The notes under the pieces are model-generated. The model was not told where the DNA came from, searched no databases, and worked only from the letters and a program-made list of their open reading frames with translations. This document shows, in pieces, positions 31,121 to 41,882 of a stretch of 64,000 nucleotides of DNA. How positions within the stretch are numbered: position 1 is the stretch's first letter; every line of letters begins with the position of its first letter. The position numbers and the translations under genes were made by a program. This DNA is from Gracilaria domingensis (taxonomy: Eukaryota; Rhodophyta; Florideophyceae; Gracilariales; Gracilariaceae): positions 313,195 to 377,194 of the forward strand of contig VCMS01000100.1 of the NCBI GenBank assembly GCA_022539475.1, given 5' to 3'.

Positions 31121-32147
31121 ATGAAGCTGCGAGTGCGCTCCAGCAACGGCGTGTCCGACCTGCAGGTGGACCCGACCTCCACCTTCGGATCGCTCAAGGC
31201 GCAATTAGGTGCTACATCGCGTACGTTCTCCCTCCGCCGCAACGCTCAACGCGCATGTTTCTGACTTGTTCACCTTTACGCTATCCTGCGCTCTCACATG
31301 CTCCGCCGCGCCGTGCGCAGTTCGCAGCGGCTTCCCGCCAAAGCCGCTCGCCGCCGATGACGAATCGCCCGTATCTGCCATACTTTCGCATGGTGATGTG
31401 CTCGTCGTCCAATCCACAACGCCCTCTACCACCCCATCTGTACCCCGAAGTAACGCGAACAGCGCTTCCAAGCCCAAGCCCATTGCATCCGCGACGAGAA
31501 CCAAATCATCAGTTCCCTCCTCATCCATCCTGTCCAACGGCAAGCTTGTTATCCGAGAGGTTCCAGACGACAACTCGTGCCTCTTCCGCTCCGTCAACGC
31601 CCTTCTCGGACGCGCAACACAACCACCAGTTTCACTGCGAACCATTGTAAGGGACGCTGTGGCCAAGCAGCCAGGTCTATATGGCGAAGCCTTTCTGGGT
31701 CGATCCAACCGTGAGTACCAGGTCTGGATCATGAATGAAAACTCGTGGGGTGGAGCCATCGAGCTCTCCATTCTTGCCAACCACTTCAAACTTGAGCTCG
31801 CCGCATTTGATGTCAAAACAATGCGCTTGGACCGTTACGGCGAAGGCAATGGATACCAAACGGTGGGGTTCCTAATCTATGACGGTATCCATTACAATTA
31901 CGTAGCGCTTTCGCTCGGGGGCGCATCCTCTTCGTTGGACTTGGACGTGACTCAATTTGAAGTGCACGACAGCATGGTCCTCGACCACGTGAGGAGAGTA
32001 GCCCAAACGCAACACGACGCACGAAAATACACAGATACAGCCAACGCCAGTTTTAAGTGTGGTCAGTGCGGAAGCGTCTTGAAAGGGGAACGACAAGTTG
32101 CTCTCCATGCGCAGCAAACTGGCCATTTTCAGTTTTCGGAAAGCTAA
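31121..32147 (+). CDS. YOD1: OTU1/YOD1-type deubiquitinase, two exons
   Basis: OTU1 is a cysteine deubiquitinase that works with p97/Cdc48 in ER-associated degradation. Exon 1 is 31121-31208 and exon 2 is 31321-32147; the 112-base intron (phase 1) rejoins the N-terminal ubiquitin-like/UBX-like domain, whose first strands (MKLRVRSSNGVSDLQVD) are in exon 1 and whose VRSGFPPKPL...GDVLVVQ end is in exon 2. The product is 304 residues. The OTU domain has VPDDNSCLFRS with Asp and catalytic Cys, and the general-base His in YDGIHYNYVAL. A C-terminal C2H2 zinc finger (CGQCGSVLKGE ... H...H) completes the standard OTU1 architecture. The donor GTGCTA is weak, so the splice site should be confirmed. It is divergent from the M14 gene across about 455 bases. 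Confidence 0.9.
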
Positions 32148-32311
32148 TATTGACGCCTTCCATGCCAACAAGAGCCGAAATGGGAGGCGCACAATGCATA
32201 ACTTGATGCTTGTCTGATTTCTGTTTGACAGATTTTCGGGAGACCTATAAACGAGATGGGCGACAACTAACTGCCGTATGCGTTCACGCTGCGTGAATGT
32301 CATCCAAAACG

Positions 32312-33187
32312 CTACCGTTTTTCGAGCAGTACACACCAGTTTTGGTGATCATAGTAGGATTGCAAAATGTGGGCACGAGGAACGTGACTCAATTCTTGTT
32401 CCAGCTCGCCTTGGCGATAAACGTGGTAGTATCTTTGATGCACAGCATTCCAGTCAGCCAAAATGCGGTCGTCGGTGGCGCCTTCCTTTTTGTACCTCAT
32501 GTGCCACGGAACGAATACGTCCTGTGTGTCAAAGCGCCTGTTGAGCATTTTAGACGTGTTTCCACGCTTGGGCTTGATCACGTTGGGTCTTTCCAGAGCC
32601 CAGACGTAGATCAAGGCCCTGCCAGCGGGGCGCAAGATTCGCACGGTCTCGCTGAGGGCCTGGATGCGACGCTGAGGTGTCGCAAAGTGGTGCACAACGG
32701 CTATGTTGACGGCGGCATCGAACGAAGCATCCGCGAACGGGAGGTGCAGGCCATGGGCTACGGCAAGGTCGCAGGTGGACGGCGCGGGCTTGAGGTTTTG
32801 CTGCGCATACTGCAGCAGCGGCGCGCACATGTCAACGCCCACGACGTGGTGGACGGCGGCGGTGCGCTGCACGACGGAGATGTACTTGCCGTTGCCGCAG
32901 CCGACGTCGGCGATGACGGAGAACTGCGGCAAGGAGTTGAGAAAGCGGTTGACGCGCGGCCATGGCGCGTGGCGCGTGGACGCAAAGTGGGCAGCAATCG
33001 TGTCGTACACATCGTTGACGTGGTGCTTCTCGTAGAGAGCGGCATCGGCGTCGCGCGGAGCAGGCGCGCTCGTCGGCGCCGCGGAGCGAAGGCTGGACGG
33101 CTGCGGCGGCATGGCGCGCGCACGGCGGGCCAGCGGCGCAGCGTCGCCGCGGCGGCGCTGGTATTGCGGCGACGGCGCCACCTCCAA
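32312..33187 (-). CDS. TRM9: tRNA wobble-uridine methyltransferase Trm9/ALKBH8 type
   Basis: Trm9 with Trm112 methylates cm5U to mcm5U at tRNA position 34. The 291-residue protein (266 from the ATG at 33112) shows the family signature EKHHVNDVYDTIAAHFASTRH followed by PWPRVNRFL. The SAM-binding motif I is VIADVGCGNGKY, then VGVDMC, the catalytic-region HGLHLPFADASFDAAVNIAVVHHF, and a C-terminal RYYHVYRQGELE that matches Trm9 HxYxxGEL. The N-terminal 50 residues are Ala/Pro/Arg-rich and unconserved, so either start is possible. It is convergent with OTU1 (165 bases between stops) and divergent from squalene synthase. Confidence 0.9.
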   Translation of the reverse strand: MEVAPSPQYQRRRGDAAPLARRARAMPPQPSSLRSAAPTSAPAPRDADAALYEKHHVNDVYDTIAAHFASTRHAPWPRVNRFLNSLPQFSVIADVGCGNGKYISVVQRTAAVHHVVGVDMCAPLLQYAQQNLKPAPSTCDLAVAHGLHLPFADASFDAAVNIAVVHHFATPQRRIQALSETVRILRPAGRALIYVWALERPNVIKPKRGNTSKMLNRRFDTQDVFVPWHMRYKKEGATDDRILADWNAVHQRYYHVYRQGELEQELSHVPRAHILQSYYDHQNWCVLLEKR

Positions 33188-33218
33188 GCAGCCTCCAAGG
33201 TCGCAGATGCAGCGCCGT

Positions 33219-33219
<1 letters not shown>

Positions 33220-33253
<34 letters not shown>

Positions 33254-33255
33254 CG
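33220..33255. repeat. (GCGGGC)n tandem hexamer repeat
   Basis: About six units of a GC-only hexamer sit in the short region between the divergent Trm9 and squalene synthase genes. Together with nearby CpG-rich sequence it marks their shared promoter. Confidence 0.8.
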
Positions 33256-33655
33256 GGTGCGCGCGGCACGTGTGCGCGCTGGCGTGTGATGAGCATTACA
33301 GCGCGCGCAGATCAGCGCCAGTGCTGACATCCAGATGATGCCGTGGCAGCAAGTGGCTGCGCCGCGCGCGGCGCAGTCCTCTGGCAACGGAGCAACAGTG
33401 GACACCAACGGATGGCAAACAAATAATATCGCAGCGCCACTGGGCAACTCGATGAGCACCGTGCCACCAACCGCTCTATCACCTCCTGCTGCGACCAAAG
33501 GTACAAAGGTACCGAAGGTAGAGGGCTGCCACCCCGCCACCAACCAACCTCACGCCCGCCCATTGCCTTCCCGCGCCTGCGTTTCCCGCCCTCGAAGCGT
33601 CCGTCTTTCCATCGCTTGCTGGCGTTGTGCCGCCCAATCCGCGCGTTACTTCATC

Positions 33656-35119
33656 ATGGGCGTTCTCAAGGAGGCCATGGCTGCGGGCTCCCTCTCCGAG
33701 TTGATCGCGCTCATTCGCTACAAGCGCAAAGCTGCTGCATCCAATACGCTCATGACCGCCGCTCTCGACGATGATTGGAAGTTTGCTTACACAGCCCTCA
33801 GCGCCGTGTCTCGCTCCTTTGCCTTGGTTATCATGGAACTCGATACCGAGCTTCGTCATCCAATATGCATCTTTTATCTCGTACTGCGCGCGCTTGATAC
33901 CATCGAAGACGATACTTCTGTGGACCCTGCCGTTCGTCACCAGATCTGTTCCACATTTTGGAACAACCTTGAATCGAACGTCACCGATGATGAGTCGTGC
34001 GGGCCGTGGTCGTCCTCCGAATTCGGGTCAGGATTCGAAAAGACTCTCTGCGAAAAGTTTCCGTGCGTTCTGCGTTGCTTCAAGTCGCTTCACACAAAGT
34101 ATCAGACCACCATCAGAGACATTACCCGTCGAATGGGCTGCGGCATGGCAGAGCACATTCAAGACGTGTCCTGTGAAACCGTGAAGGACTACGATTTGTA
34201 TTGTCACTATGTTGCGGGCTTGGTGGGATATGGTCTGTCAGATATATTTGCAAATTCCGGATACGAGGATTCATCCTTCTCGGAACGCACCGATCTCAGC
34301 AACTCCATGGGCTTGTTCCTGCAAAAGACCAACATCATTCGCGATTATCTCGAGGACATCAACGAAGGGCGCACGTTCTGGCCGAAAGAAATATGGAGCA
34401 ATTACGGAAACGAGCTCTCTGACTTGAGAGATCGTGCTAATCGCAAGTTCGCGCTTGCCGCACTCAATCACATGGTCACGGATGCGCTCGGTCACGTGCC
34501 TGATTGTTTGGAGTATATGAGTCGAGTACACACCAACACCGTCTTCAAGTTCGTCGCCATTCCACAAGTAATGGCCATAGCCACCCTAGCCGAATGCTAC
34601 AACAATGGAAAGATATTTGAAGGTGTCGTCAAGATTCGCCGTTCGAAAACCGCAGACTTGGTTCTACGGACTAAGAGCATGGACTATGTATATAAGGTAT
34701 TCTTTGAATGTGCTCGAGCCATCATCCAAAAAATAGAACCTCATGACCCGAACGCCGACAGAACTCGTCAGCGTCTAAACTGCGTCCTGGACATCTGCGT
34801 TCCACACGTCCCAGCTACCCCAGATCTGATCATCCCCAACGTGCTGAGCATAATTCTCTTCTGTGGTTTGAGCAGTTACGTGTTGAAGAGGCGCCAAGAG
34901 CACTTTGATGGCGCGGTATTCACTTGGCGCTCGGCGGGTGGTATCATGGAACCCCGTGATATGCTTGCAATTGCTTCCTTATTCTTGGTATGTATATATA
35001 TGTTTGGGTTCTTCTTGCTTCCATATATGCAAAAACTGCAGCGAGAAGAAGTTAGGAGAATGCAACAATCTGGTCGTAATGTCCATCGTAGAGAACGAGT
35101 CGTGACATTGGAGGATTGA
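33656..35119 (+). CDS. SQS: Squalene synthase
   Basis: It condenses two farnesyl diphosphates to squalene via presqualene diphosphate, committing carbon to sterols; it acts at the ER membrane. The start at 33656 (MGVLKEAM) gives 487 residues; the open frame upstream is Pro/Arg-rich and looks untranslated. The first aspartate-rich motif DTIEDD is at residues 81-86. The YCHYVAGLVGYGLS segment follows near 181, and the second Asp motif is in KTNIIRDYLEDINEGRTFWP near 222-241. Near the C-terminus is a hydrophobic anchor (LAIASLFLVCIYMFGFFLLPYM), typical of squalene synthase and absent from plastid phytoene synthase. No plastid transit peptide is seen. Confidence 0.95.
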   Translation: MGVLKEAMAAGSLSELIALIRYKRKAAASNTLMTAALDDDWKFAYTALSAVSRSFALVIMELDTELRHPICIFYLVLRALDTIEDDTSVDPAVRHQICSTFWNNLESNVTDDESCGPWSSSEFGSGFEKTLCEKFPCVLRCFKSLHTKYQTTIRDITRRMGCGMAEHIQDVSCETVKDYDLYCHYVAGLVGYGLSDIFANSGYEDSSFSERTDLSNSMGLFLQKTNIIRDYLEDINEGRTFWPKEIWSNYGNELSDLRDRANRKFALAALNHMVTDALGHVPDCLEYMSRVHTNTVFKFVAIPQVMAIATLAECYNNGKIFEGVVKIRRSKTADLVLRTKSMDYVYKVFFECARAIIQKIEPHDPNADRTRQRLNCVLDICVPHVPATPDLIIPNVLSIILFCGLSSYVLKRRQEHFDGAVFTWRSAGGIMEPRDMLAIASLFLVCIYMFGFFLLPYMQKLQREEVRRMQQSGRNVHRRERVVTLED

Positions 35120-35588
35120 GAATGCAATGGATGGCGACATATTTGTTCCTGTATTCATATCTCGTGAATGTCTTGGATCTTCGAACGGTCAGCCCGAGAG
35201 GCAATGTGGTGCTGTTGAACGCCATTCTGCAATGGCAAATTCTATATGTCAGACCTGTTCTTCAAACGGCGGATATTGTTTCTACGGTTAAAATCGATTG
35301 TGCAGATTGTCGCGGAGACGTTGGCCCTGATCTGATGTCCTAATTGACCCTAATATGATGGACATCAGCTTCCAGTTTCGTCTATCGGGCGCCTGCAGAC
35401 TTCCCCTTTTGTGGTTTCGTTGGACATGCTCATCATTGCTTAGCCATGTTGAGATCAACCCGCACTTGGCTGTTAATTATAACTTTGGGTGTCTTTCTCT
35501 TTGTCAAACTTTCTTTTCGGGACAAATTCCGCATGGTTTCGAAAGCCGTAGAGTCGTGTACGTAAAAACAAAAGTATTAGTATGTTCT
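35120..35588. other. Convergent intergenic region, no supported gene
   Basis: About 470 bases between the stops of squalene synthase and the minus-strand HIS6/HisA gene. No gene or obvious repeat is seen; it should hold both 3' ends. Confidence 0.5.
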
Positions 35589-36479
35589 TCAGACACATGT
35601 TTTCTCCTGCAGACGCTGCCATCGCACCGCATCCTTATACTTCAATTGACCACCAAAGATGTCCAGCGCAGATCCGATTGTAACATCCACAAGACTGCAT
35701 CCCTCTGATTTCGCGAGTTCCAAATCGGTCATTGTTTGAACTCCCCCCGCGTAAGTGACCGGCACAGTCGCCCATGATGCGAGCAACCGGATCAGTTCTA
35801 GATCAATTCCGGACCTCTTGCCTTCTAAGTCTACGGCGTGTACCAATATCTCGTCACATCGATTGCCCAATCTTTCAAAGTTTCTTGCATTAAGTTTAAA
35901 GTCTGTCCATTTCTGCCACCTATCGGTACACACGAAATACTCTCCATCTCGTTTTCGACAGCTAACATCTAAGACGAGACGATTCTTGCCAACGGTGCGA
36001 ATCATTTCGTCAACTCGTTCCCAAACGATTGTGCCTTCGCGGAATACGTAAGAGGTTACGATTACATGGCTAGCTCCGGCTTCCAAAAACCGAGCACATG
36101 TACTCGGCTGGATTCCACCACCAACATGCATTCCTCCAGGAAATGCTTGTAATGCTTGACAAGCCGTTTCCTCATTTCCTGGTCCAAGCATTATTACATG
36201 GCCTCCTGGCAGTCTATCATCGCGATACATGGAGGCGAAGTAAGCCGGCGACATATCTGTTTCAAAGTTGGTTTCTGGCATTTCGCTTTGAGTCAAAGTT
36301 CCTCCAACAATCTGCTTCACCCGATTCTGATGAATGTCGATGCAGGGGCGAAAACGCATGGTCCGCATGGTGATTTCTGTTCTGCGCACCGAAACTGCTC
36401 TGGAAGGCATCGAACGAACTCCGCTCGAGTTCTTGCGTCGAATTGGTAAGAAGCCGACAAACCCAGCTTTGCGTTCCAT
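35589..36479 (-). CDS. HIS6: ProFAR isomerase (eukaryotic HIS6/HisA)
   Basis: This enzyme isomerises N'-((5'-phosphoribosyl)formimino)-5-aminoimidazole-4-carboxamide ribotide in histidine synthesis (fourth step). The 296-residue protein is a TIM barrel with the paired half-barrel catalytic aspartates in FRPCIDIHQNRVKQIVGG and ILVHAVDLEGKRSGID. The phosphate-binding turns are VGGGIQPST and TYAGGVQTMTDL. The longer insert DRWQKWTDFKLNARNFE is typical of plant and fungal HIS6 rather than bacterial HisA. About 38 N-terminal residues (Arg/Ser-rich, no acidic stretch) look like a plastid transit peptide, consistent with plastid histidine synthesis. Confidence 0.92.
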   Translation of the reverse strand: MERKAGFVGFLPIRRKNSSGVRSMPSRAVSVRRTEITMRTMRFRPCIDIHQNRVKQIVGGTLTQSEMPETNFETDMSPAYFASMYRDDRLPGGHVIMLGPGNEETACQALQAFPGGMHVGGGIQPSTCARFLEAGASHVIVTSYVFREGTIVWERVDEMIRTVGKNRLVLDVSCRKRDGEYFVCTDRWQKWTDFKLNARNFERLGNRCDEILVHAVDLEGKRSGIDLELIRLLASWATVPVTYAGGVQTMTDLELAKSEGCSLVDVTIGSALDIFGGQLKYKDAVRWQRLQEKTCV

Positions 36480-36958
36480 CGCTGATATACAGGCAGAGAG
36501 CGGGAGGAGTTGATGATGACGATGACTTTATTTAGGCCGGGCGACGTGCGCCTTGACTGAGGGGAATCTACTTCGCCAGGTGATGATGCTTTCCGTCCCC
36601 CGTGGCAGGGTTGAGTTGCAGGATCTCACGCCTCCACGCCGTGGTTGCGCAAACCAAAGTGGTGTATACATACGTGTACAGTACGGGGAGTTCTATGTAG
36701 AAGGGATTCCAGCTACACGCACAAGTTTGTTACCCTCACGAGAACTTCGGTTAGTCGAGCCTTGTAGGCTCTTCCTGACGCTGTCACTCTGTTCCGTGTA
36801 CTTTCGTAACAAGACATCAGGTTCTGATCTGACGCTACGGCCGTTTCGGCGGAAGTCGTTTCATCAAGCTTGGCGGAAATCGTGCTATTCAAGAGCTTGG
36901 AGGACCAGGACGTGTGTTGGGTGAGCACATATCTTGCATATCTCCTTATTTGCTCCGG
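36480..36958. other. Divergent promoter region HIS6 / LSM3
   Basis: About 480 bases separate the two starts. A plus-strand frame is open across part of it but has no domain. No further feature is seen. Confidence 0.45.
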
Positions 36959-37323
36959 ATGACAGCTGGCACTGTGGAGCAGCCTCTTGATCTTGTTAGA
37001 CTCTCTCTGGACGAAACAATCCGAGTGAAAATGCGCGGTGATCGAGAGCTGCGTGGAAAACTGCATGTACGTACCTGCGGCTACGGGCTGAAGCCATTGC
37101 CATTCGCGCCAGTGGACTGACGTTTTTGCTACAACTATGTCTGCAGGCGTTTGATCAACATCTAAACATGATTCTAGGCGATGTCGAAGAGACAGTGACT
37201 ACGACGGACGTGGATCCAGAAACATTCGAAGAGCTACTGAACACGTCCAAGCGTCTGATTCCGATGCTGTTTGTTCGCGGAGACTGCGTCATTCTGATAT
37301 CGCCGCCGCTGCGAACATCGTGA
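36959..37323 (+). CDS. LSM3: U6 snRNA-associated Sm-like protein LSm3, two exons
   Basis: LSm3 is a ring subunit of both LSm2-8 (U6 snRNP, splicing) and LSm1-7 (mRNA decay). Exon 1 is 36959-37066 and exon 2 is 37147-37323, with an 80-base phase-0 intron (GTACGT...CTGCAG). Splicing gives 94 residues, the expected size. The Sm1 motif is in [20 protein letters not shown] followed by [20 protein letters not shown]; Sm2 is in [18 protein letters not shown]. The neighbouring VEETVTT segment is diagnostic for LSm3. The intron sits exactly between GKLH and AFDQHLN. A very short upstream exon is possible but not needed. Confidence 0.95.
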
Positions 37324-37703
37324 GCGGCAAAATGTCCGTCCTAGCTAGAGAGCGTAAAACGACGTTTTGTCGCAGCATTTTGTGCAGAGCTTTTCAGACA
37401 AGTCAGCGCAGGACGCCTTTTTGGCGCATTCGAGATGTGCGTTGCGGCTCGTGTGATTTGTTTGCAGCTGATCTACAAGGGTCGCCTAGATATGTAGGGG
37501 TACAGTACCTTCGCACACTTGCTGTGATACAAGCGTGCAGTTGATATCTTCGCTCGCACGGTGCACAAGGCTCTACCTCGCAAATTGCTGTGCGTCACCG
37601 ACCGCGTGCCAGCCCCACATTGGGCTCCCCGGACAGCTCTCGCGCCCTTCCCGTCCCCTCCCGCGCTGCTTCCCTTCCGTGCATGTGCTCCCGCGGCATC
37701 CCA

Positions 37704-38702
37704 ATGGGCGCTTCCTCCAGCCGCCAGTATGCCCCTCTGACCGTCGACCGTCCCCGCGCGTCGCCCTGCTCCTCGCTGGGCAGCACCGCAGACGCATGCT
37801 CTCCGTCCTGCGTCGACGCGCGCCCCGCCACGTGCCATCCTCAACAGCCGGCTTCCCTTTGCACCAGACACTCCGCAGTCGCCTGCGGAACTCACTGCGC
37901 AGATGCCCCAACCAGCCCGCCCGATTCTGGTCTCACTCGGCGTCAGGACGCCTGCAACCATCTAGTTTGGTCAGCCTCCGCCGCCACCACAGCCTCCGAT
38001 GACGCCTTTGACGAAGACGACCTTGTTCCTACGATGTTTCATTGGAACTTTGGCGGTTGCGAAGTGTTTGTCGCTGGCGATTGGGATGGCTGGGCTACCA
38101 AAGCCCCCATGAGCAAGAACGGTCAGCAGCACATCGCCCTTGTATATATCCCATGCGGACAGCATCAGTTCAAGTATTACGTTGATCATACTTGGCAATG
38201 TGCCCCTAATCTTCCCACCTGCACTGATTCTCTGGGAAACAAGAACAACTTAGTCACTGTGTCACGTCCAAACCCGCAGTTCGACTTGACTTCCCCACTT
38301 TCCGACTCTCCTCCATTGTCTCCGGTCTCATCTTACAATCAGACCGCGACAGGTGACCTTCCCAACGACGCCCCACTGCTTCCTCCCTTCTTAGAGGCAC
38401 GATACCTCAAGCCTCTCCAAGAAGATATGAGTCCTGATATTGCAGTTGCTGCACAGAATGCCGCCCGTACATGGTGTGATTCCAAACAGCCTCTTTCTAA
38501 GCGCTCCCTGCGACCTTTCTTCTCCCATGTCACTGTAGATCATCTCTACGTTGCTCGCTCTCTCGAATCCGACCCCGTGCGCTCTTTTTCCCACAATGCT
38601 CGCCACTATGGAAAGATCATCAACACTGTGTTCGTGACCTCCGCAGAGCAGCACGATGACGTACAAAATTCTGACAACTTTCATGAAGGGCACCCTTCGT
38701 AA
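37704..38702 (+). CDS. SNF1/AMPK beta subunit
   Basis: The beta subunit scaffolds the SNF1/AMPK energy-sensing kinase and binds glycogen or starch. The start at 37704 gives 332 residues beginning MGASSSRQ, a good N-myristoylation signal, which supports this start over the longer frame. The carbohydrate-binding AMPK-CBM (CBM48) lies at about residues 105-190 (HWNFGGCEVFVAGDWDGW, QHQFKYYVDHTWQ, GNKNNLVTV). The C-terminal beta interaction domain follows (LPPFLEARYLKP, then HVTVDHLYVARS). A Ser/Pro-rich linker joins them. The length is similar to yeast and plant beta subunits. It is single-exon, 380 bases after LSM3. Confidence 0.93.
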   Translation: MGASSSRQYAPLTVDRPRASPCSSLGSTADACSPSCVDARPATCHPQQPASLCTRHSAVACGTHCADAPTSPPDSGLTRRQDACNHLVWSASAATTASDDAFDEDDLVPTMFHWNFGGCEVFVAGDWDGWATKAPMSKNGQQHIALVYIPCGQHQFKYYVDHTWQCAPNLPTCTDSLGNKNNLVTVSRPNPQFDLTSPLSDSPPLSPVSSYNQTATGDLPNDAPLLPPFLEARYLKPLQEDMSPDIAVAAQNAARTWCDSKQPLSKRSLRPFFSHVTVDHLYVARSLESDPVRSFSHNARHYGKIINTVFVTSAEQHDDVQNSDNFHEGHPS

Positions 38703-39913
38703 CTCTGAGAGGTTACCCCTACACATATATATATATGTATTGTCAAGTACGTCAAGTCGCCAGCAACGTGGACCCCATTCCTATGCTACTCAAAACTTAA
38801 TTTCTACGAAATGAACCGTAGTCTCGTCAAGAAATGTCCGCAAACCGATATCTTGAGGCTAATGGTTGTACCCAATGGATAAAAGGATAACGGTATCCTC
38901 ATCCAAAGCAAACGTTAATCGCCTTTCCCGTCAAGCTAAGGATGAGAGGTTTGACGTTATCCTGAAAATCTCGGTTGAAAGACTATACTTCGTATCTTAC
39001 AGAATCAAGCGAAACTAACCTAGCAAGTTTCGTAGTATCGCGGCAGGTTCGGATTGGTTGATACCAGAAGTAAATATGGGAGAGCCGATGAGCTCTTAGC
39101 ATGCTATGCTTGTCCAGAAATGACTTGTATCGCACTTTCCGTAAGTGCCATTCCTGACCTTGTCCAACCACGCTGCAGATATGGCGACCCATTGCGACCT
39201 TCTCGGCTTCTCGAACGAAGCATCAAATATCGTCAACAGTTCTGTAGGGAATCCTGGGTTGCCTGCAATATCGATTTGAAACTGCCGTCTGGTTCCAAGC
39301 TCTATGTCTGGCGGGCAGCAAAACGATCACATCTGCCTAGAACGTCGAGACTATGGACACGTACGAAGTGAATCTCGAAGTTTATCGGTATCCAAGGGTG
39401 CACTTTGCGATTGGATATCAACAAAAAGCGCGCTGTGCAAAACACGCAAGATGTGCATATGGTGTAGGTAAGATTAAGAGGGATACAAACAGGGGGTTCT
39501 GATCATACACAATGATAAAGTTGATGCTTTCGCGTTACCTTTGAAACTCGCTTCTCCCTACTAGCTAGAAAGCAGATCTTCTGTACCTTCCCAATATTGG
39601 GATACACCAATTCGGTCCCAAATTTGTGCAATATGTGTCTCTGTAGAGCACTGCACGAGAATAGTCTGCTTCCTCAGGCAACTTTCTGAACTTCTCAGCA
39701 AACGTCGGCACTAAAAAGTCATATCAGATATGGAGATGTGTTGCTTGAGAGGGAATGCTTTTTATTCATCTTAATACAAGGTCCTGTCTTTTCCCGGAGA
39801 CGTGTTACTCAGCGTGATGCTTTTGCTAGATTTAAAGGACCCCTCCTCTCATGAGCTTCTTCTTCTTCTTTATTTTGGACAGTAGTTTCTTATTCCTAAA
39901 CTACAGTAGAGCC

Positions 39914-40356
39914 TCATAGGAGGTTCTCTCTCTTTAAAAAGGCCAAGAATTTCTGTGAATTATGTCTTATCAGGTACGGTACTTCTTGTGGCTGTCCAAG
40001 AGCTTCATAAACTGTGCGGAAGAGATATAAGTCATAGAATCGTGGAAAGGCGCCGTCCCCTTCCCTGTGAGTGACTGTCCAACTTCTCAAAGACAAAAAC
40101 TGTCTCAGATTCTGCCGTGCAGTACTTCTCTTACAAATATCTGAGAAATCTATCGGTCTGAAAGTTTGTCATGACATCTCTTACGAACATCCCGCAAATC
40201 TACCGGAGCAAAGTGTGAGTCAATTTGTATGTGATCCTGTGTTCTCTTAGCCCGTGTATTCATAAGCCATTTTCTGATAAGAGGCATGCATGGGACTAAC
40301 AGGATATCAACTAAACCAAATCCCACTTTGCAGAAGATTTTAGTAACTTCCTGCAT
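39914..40356 (-). mobile_element. Decayed non-LTR retrotransposon RNase H end
   Basis: Two minus-strand fragments in different frames line up with the element at 41247-41825. The upstream fragment has VDILLVP ... followed by HFAPVDLRDVRKR, matching VDIVWVP ... RVPIDYSEVRRR; the downstream one ends QKFLAFLKRENLL, matching DKVLAFLVRERFF. The middle, including the Cys knuckle, is lost. After the stop comes aataaagaagaagaag, the AAG tail seen in the dispersed repeat. It is a frameshifted, deleted fossil. Confidence 0.55.
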
Positions 40357-41015
40357 TCATTAGGAATGTTTGTGGGCTGCTCGGTGTTGACGAGCAGAGT
40401 TGTTTTGCAACTCCTCCTCTGTTGTCGGTTCCCGCCACGAACACTTTCCATTCAAGGTGTCTCCCTGTCCTTTTAATCCCTGGACACACGTTGAACCTTA
40501 TTTTTCAAGTAACAACCCGTCGCGTAATCGCCTCTTAAGCGGCGAAAAGTGGGGCGTGCGGAGGTCTCTGCGGAGACCTTTGTCGCGATGAGCCTCATAG
40601 ATAACTACCTCAAGACGATAGATTTGGAGGTAACCGGCATTTTTAAGAGAAAAAGAAATAAGCTAAGGAAACCATCGATGAAGGAGTACCGAAAAGTACT
40701 TTGCATTCCTGATGAGAGAGAATTATCTAGATAGGGCATACTCCTTGAGTTTCGGAACAGGGACCTTGGAATCATAGTAAAGAAGAAATGCTCACGCAGA
40801 GGTGAATATGTCATAGATGAACGTTCTGCTTTCTCCAATGAACTCTTAACTCAGTGAGTGAAACACAGCAACAGACGAAATGCTCCGGCAGAAGAGAACA
40901 CCTTAGAGATCTGATGCTTTCTTAGAATACCGAACAGCTGCTCAACGTGCGTAGGGCGGCTACATACCCGTAGTCGGTGGTTATAATTTGATGAAAGCCT
41001 TATGGGCTGTAGGGC

Positions 41016-41064
41016 CCCTGTAGGTCCTTAGGACCTAAGGTCCTAAGGTCCTACAGTAGGGGTT
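41016..41064. repeat. Imperfect palindrome built of CCTTAGG/CCTAAGG units
   Basis: The segment reads cccctgtaggtccttagg, acctaagg, tcctaagg, tcctacagtagggg. The outer arms pair (cccctgtagga against tcctacagtagggg with small loops), and the inner heptamers are alternately repeated and inverted. It lies 180 bases before the plus-strand retroelement fragment and may be a nested small transposon end. Confidence 0.65.
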
Positions 41065-41246
41065 CTTAGCAAACCTCACACGATACGAGTAATTAGCTTT
41101 TAGTCACACTAAAGAAGAAGGCAGGAACAGATCTGTACTCTGCAGCTACATCCTTACGGAAAGCATTATAGGTGCTAGGGTTCCTCAATAACCAGCATCC
41201 ATTACGAGGAGTAAACATAACATATTCGTGCTAATATTACACATGA

Positions 41247-41825
41247 AGGGTAGCAGTTACATGCAGGAAGTATCAAAACTTACCGTTCAGCGTCAAGAAG
41301 TACTGCCATGTCGATATTGTTTGGGTTCCCAGTCATTGTGGACTACCACGAAATGAGCTTGTGGACAGCTTGGCAAAGCAAGGCTTGACAATACCGCTTG
41401 AGGCCCAACTGAGAGTACCGATTGACTATTCAGAAGTACGAAGAAGGTTGCGCTCAGGTGTGAATGTTAAGCCCATCTTGTTGGGGTTTCCGGAAATGTT
41501 AGGACAGGTGATATCACAACAAGAAGCTGAAGTTGTCTTGTCACAGTTTCTTGTTGAACATACCCCTTCTTTACATCCTTTCGGCTCTTTTCTGGTGAAG
41601 AGACGAATTGCTTGTCGCTGCATACCAGGATTCCTTCATGATGTTGAGCATTATCTGTTACGTTGCCCGCTCAGAACCCTATCAAGACGACTTACTCTAC
41701 TTCCCCTGAGCGAACGTCGAGGTTTTTCTGTTAGTGATACTGTTTCCAAGTGGCCCGACAAAGTGTTGGCCTTTCTGGTGAGGGAGCGCTTTTTTGAGGA
41801 TCCCTCTGCATTTAGTTCTCGTTAA
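41247..41825 (+). mobile_element. 5'-truncated non-LTR retrotransposon, RNase H C-terminus
   Basis: In-frame stops precede 41247, so the fragment has lost its reverse transcriptase. The readable part contains the RNase HI signature HVDIVWVPSHCGLPRNELVD then SLAKQG, where the His-containing loop and the catalytic Asp of the last motif are conserved. A C-terminal domain with a knuckle-like C-x-C ... H ... LLRCP pattern and the ending KVLAFLVRERFF follows. The stop is followed by 15 bases and then (AG)18, plausibly the element's 3' simple-repeat tail. This is the best preserved member of the family in the window. Confidence 0.75.
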
Positions 41826-41837
41826 GCTAGAGTGGCC

Positions 41838-41840
<3 letters not shown>

Positions 41841-41876
<36 letters not shown>
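41841..41876. repeat. (AG)18 microsatellite
   Basis: A perfect dinucleotide run directly after the retroelement coding remnant, likely its 3' tail or a site that expanded from it. Confidence 0.95.

Positions 41877-41882
<6 letters not shown>

Noticed and set aside
32758-33543. 261-codon minus-strand frame overlapping Trm9
   Set aside because: Other frame of Trm9 and its promoter; Ala/Pro/Arg/Thr low complexity with no domain.
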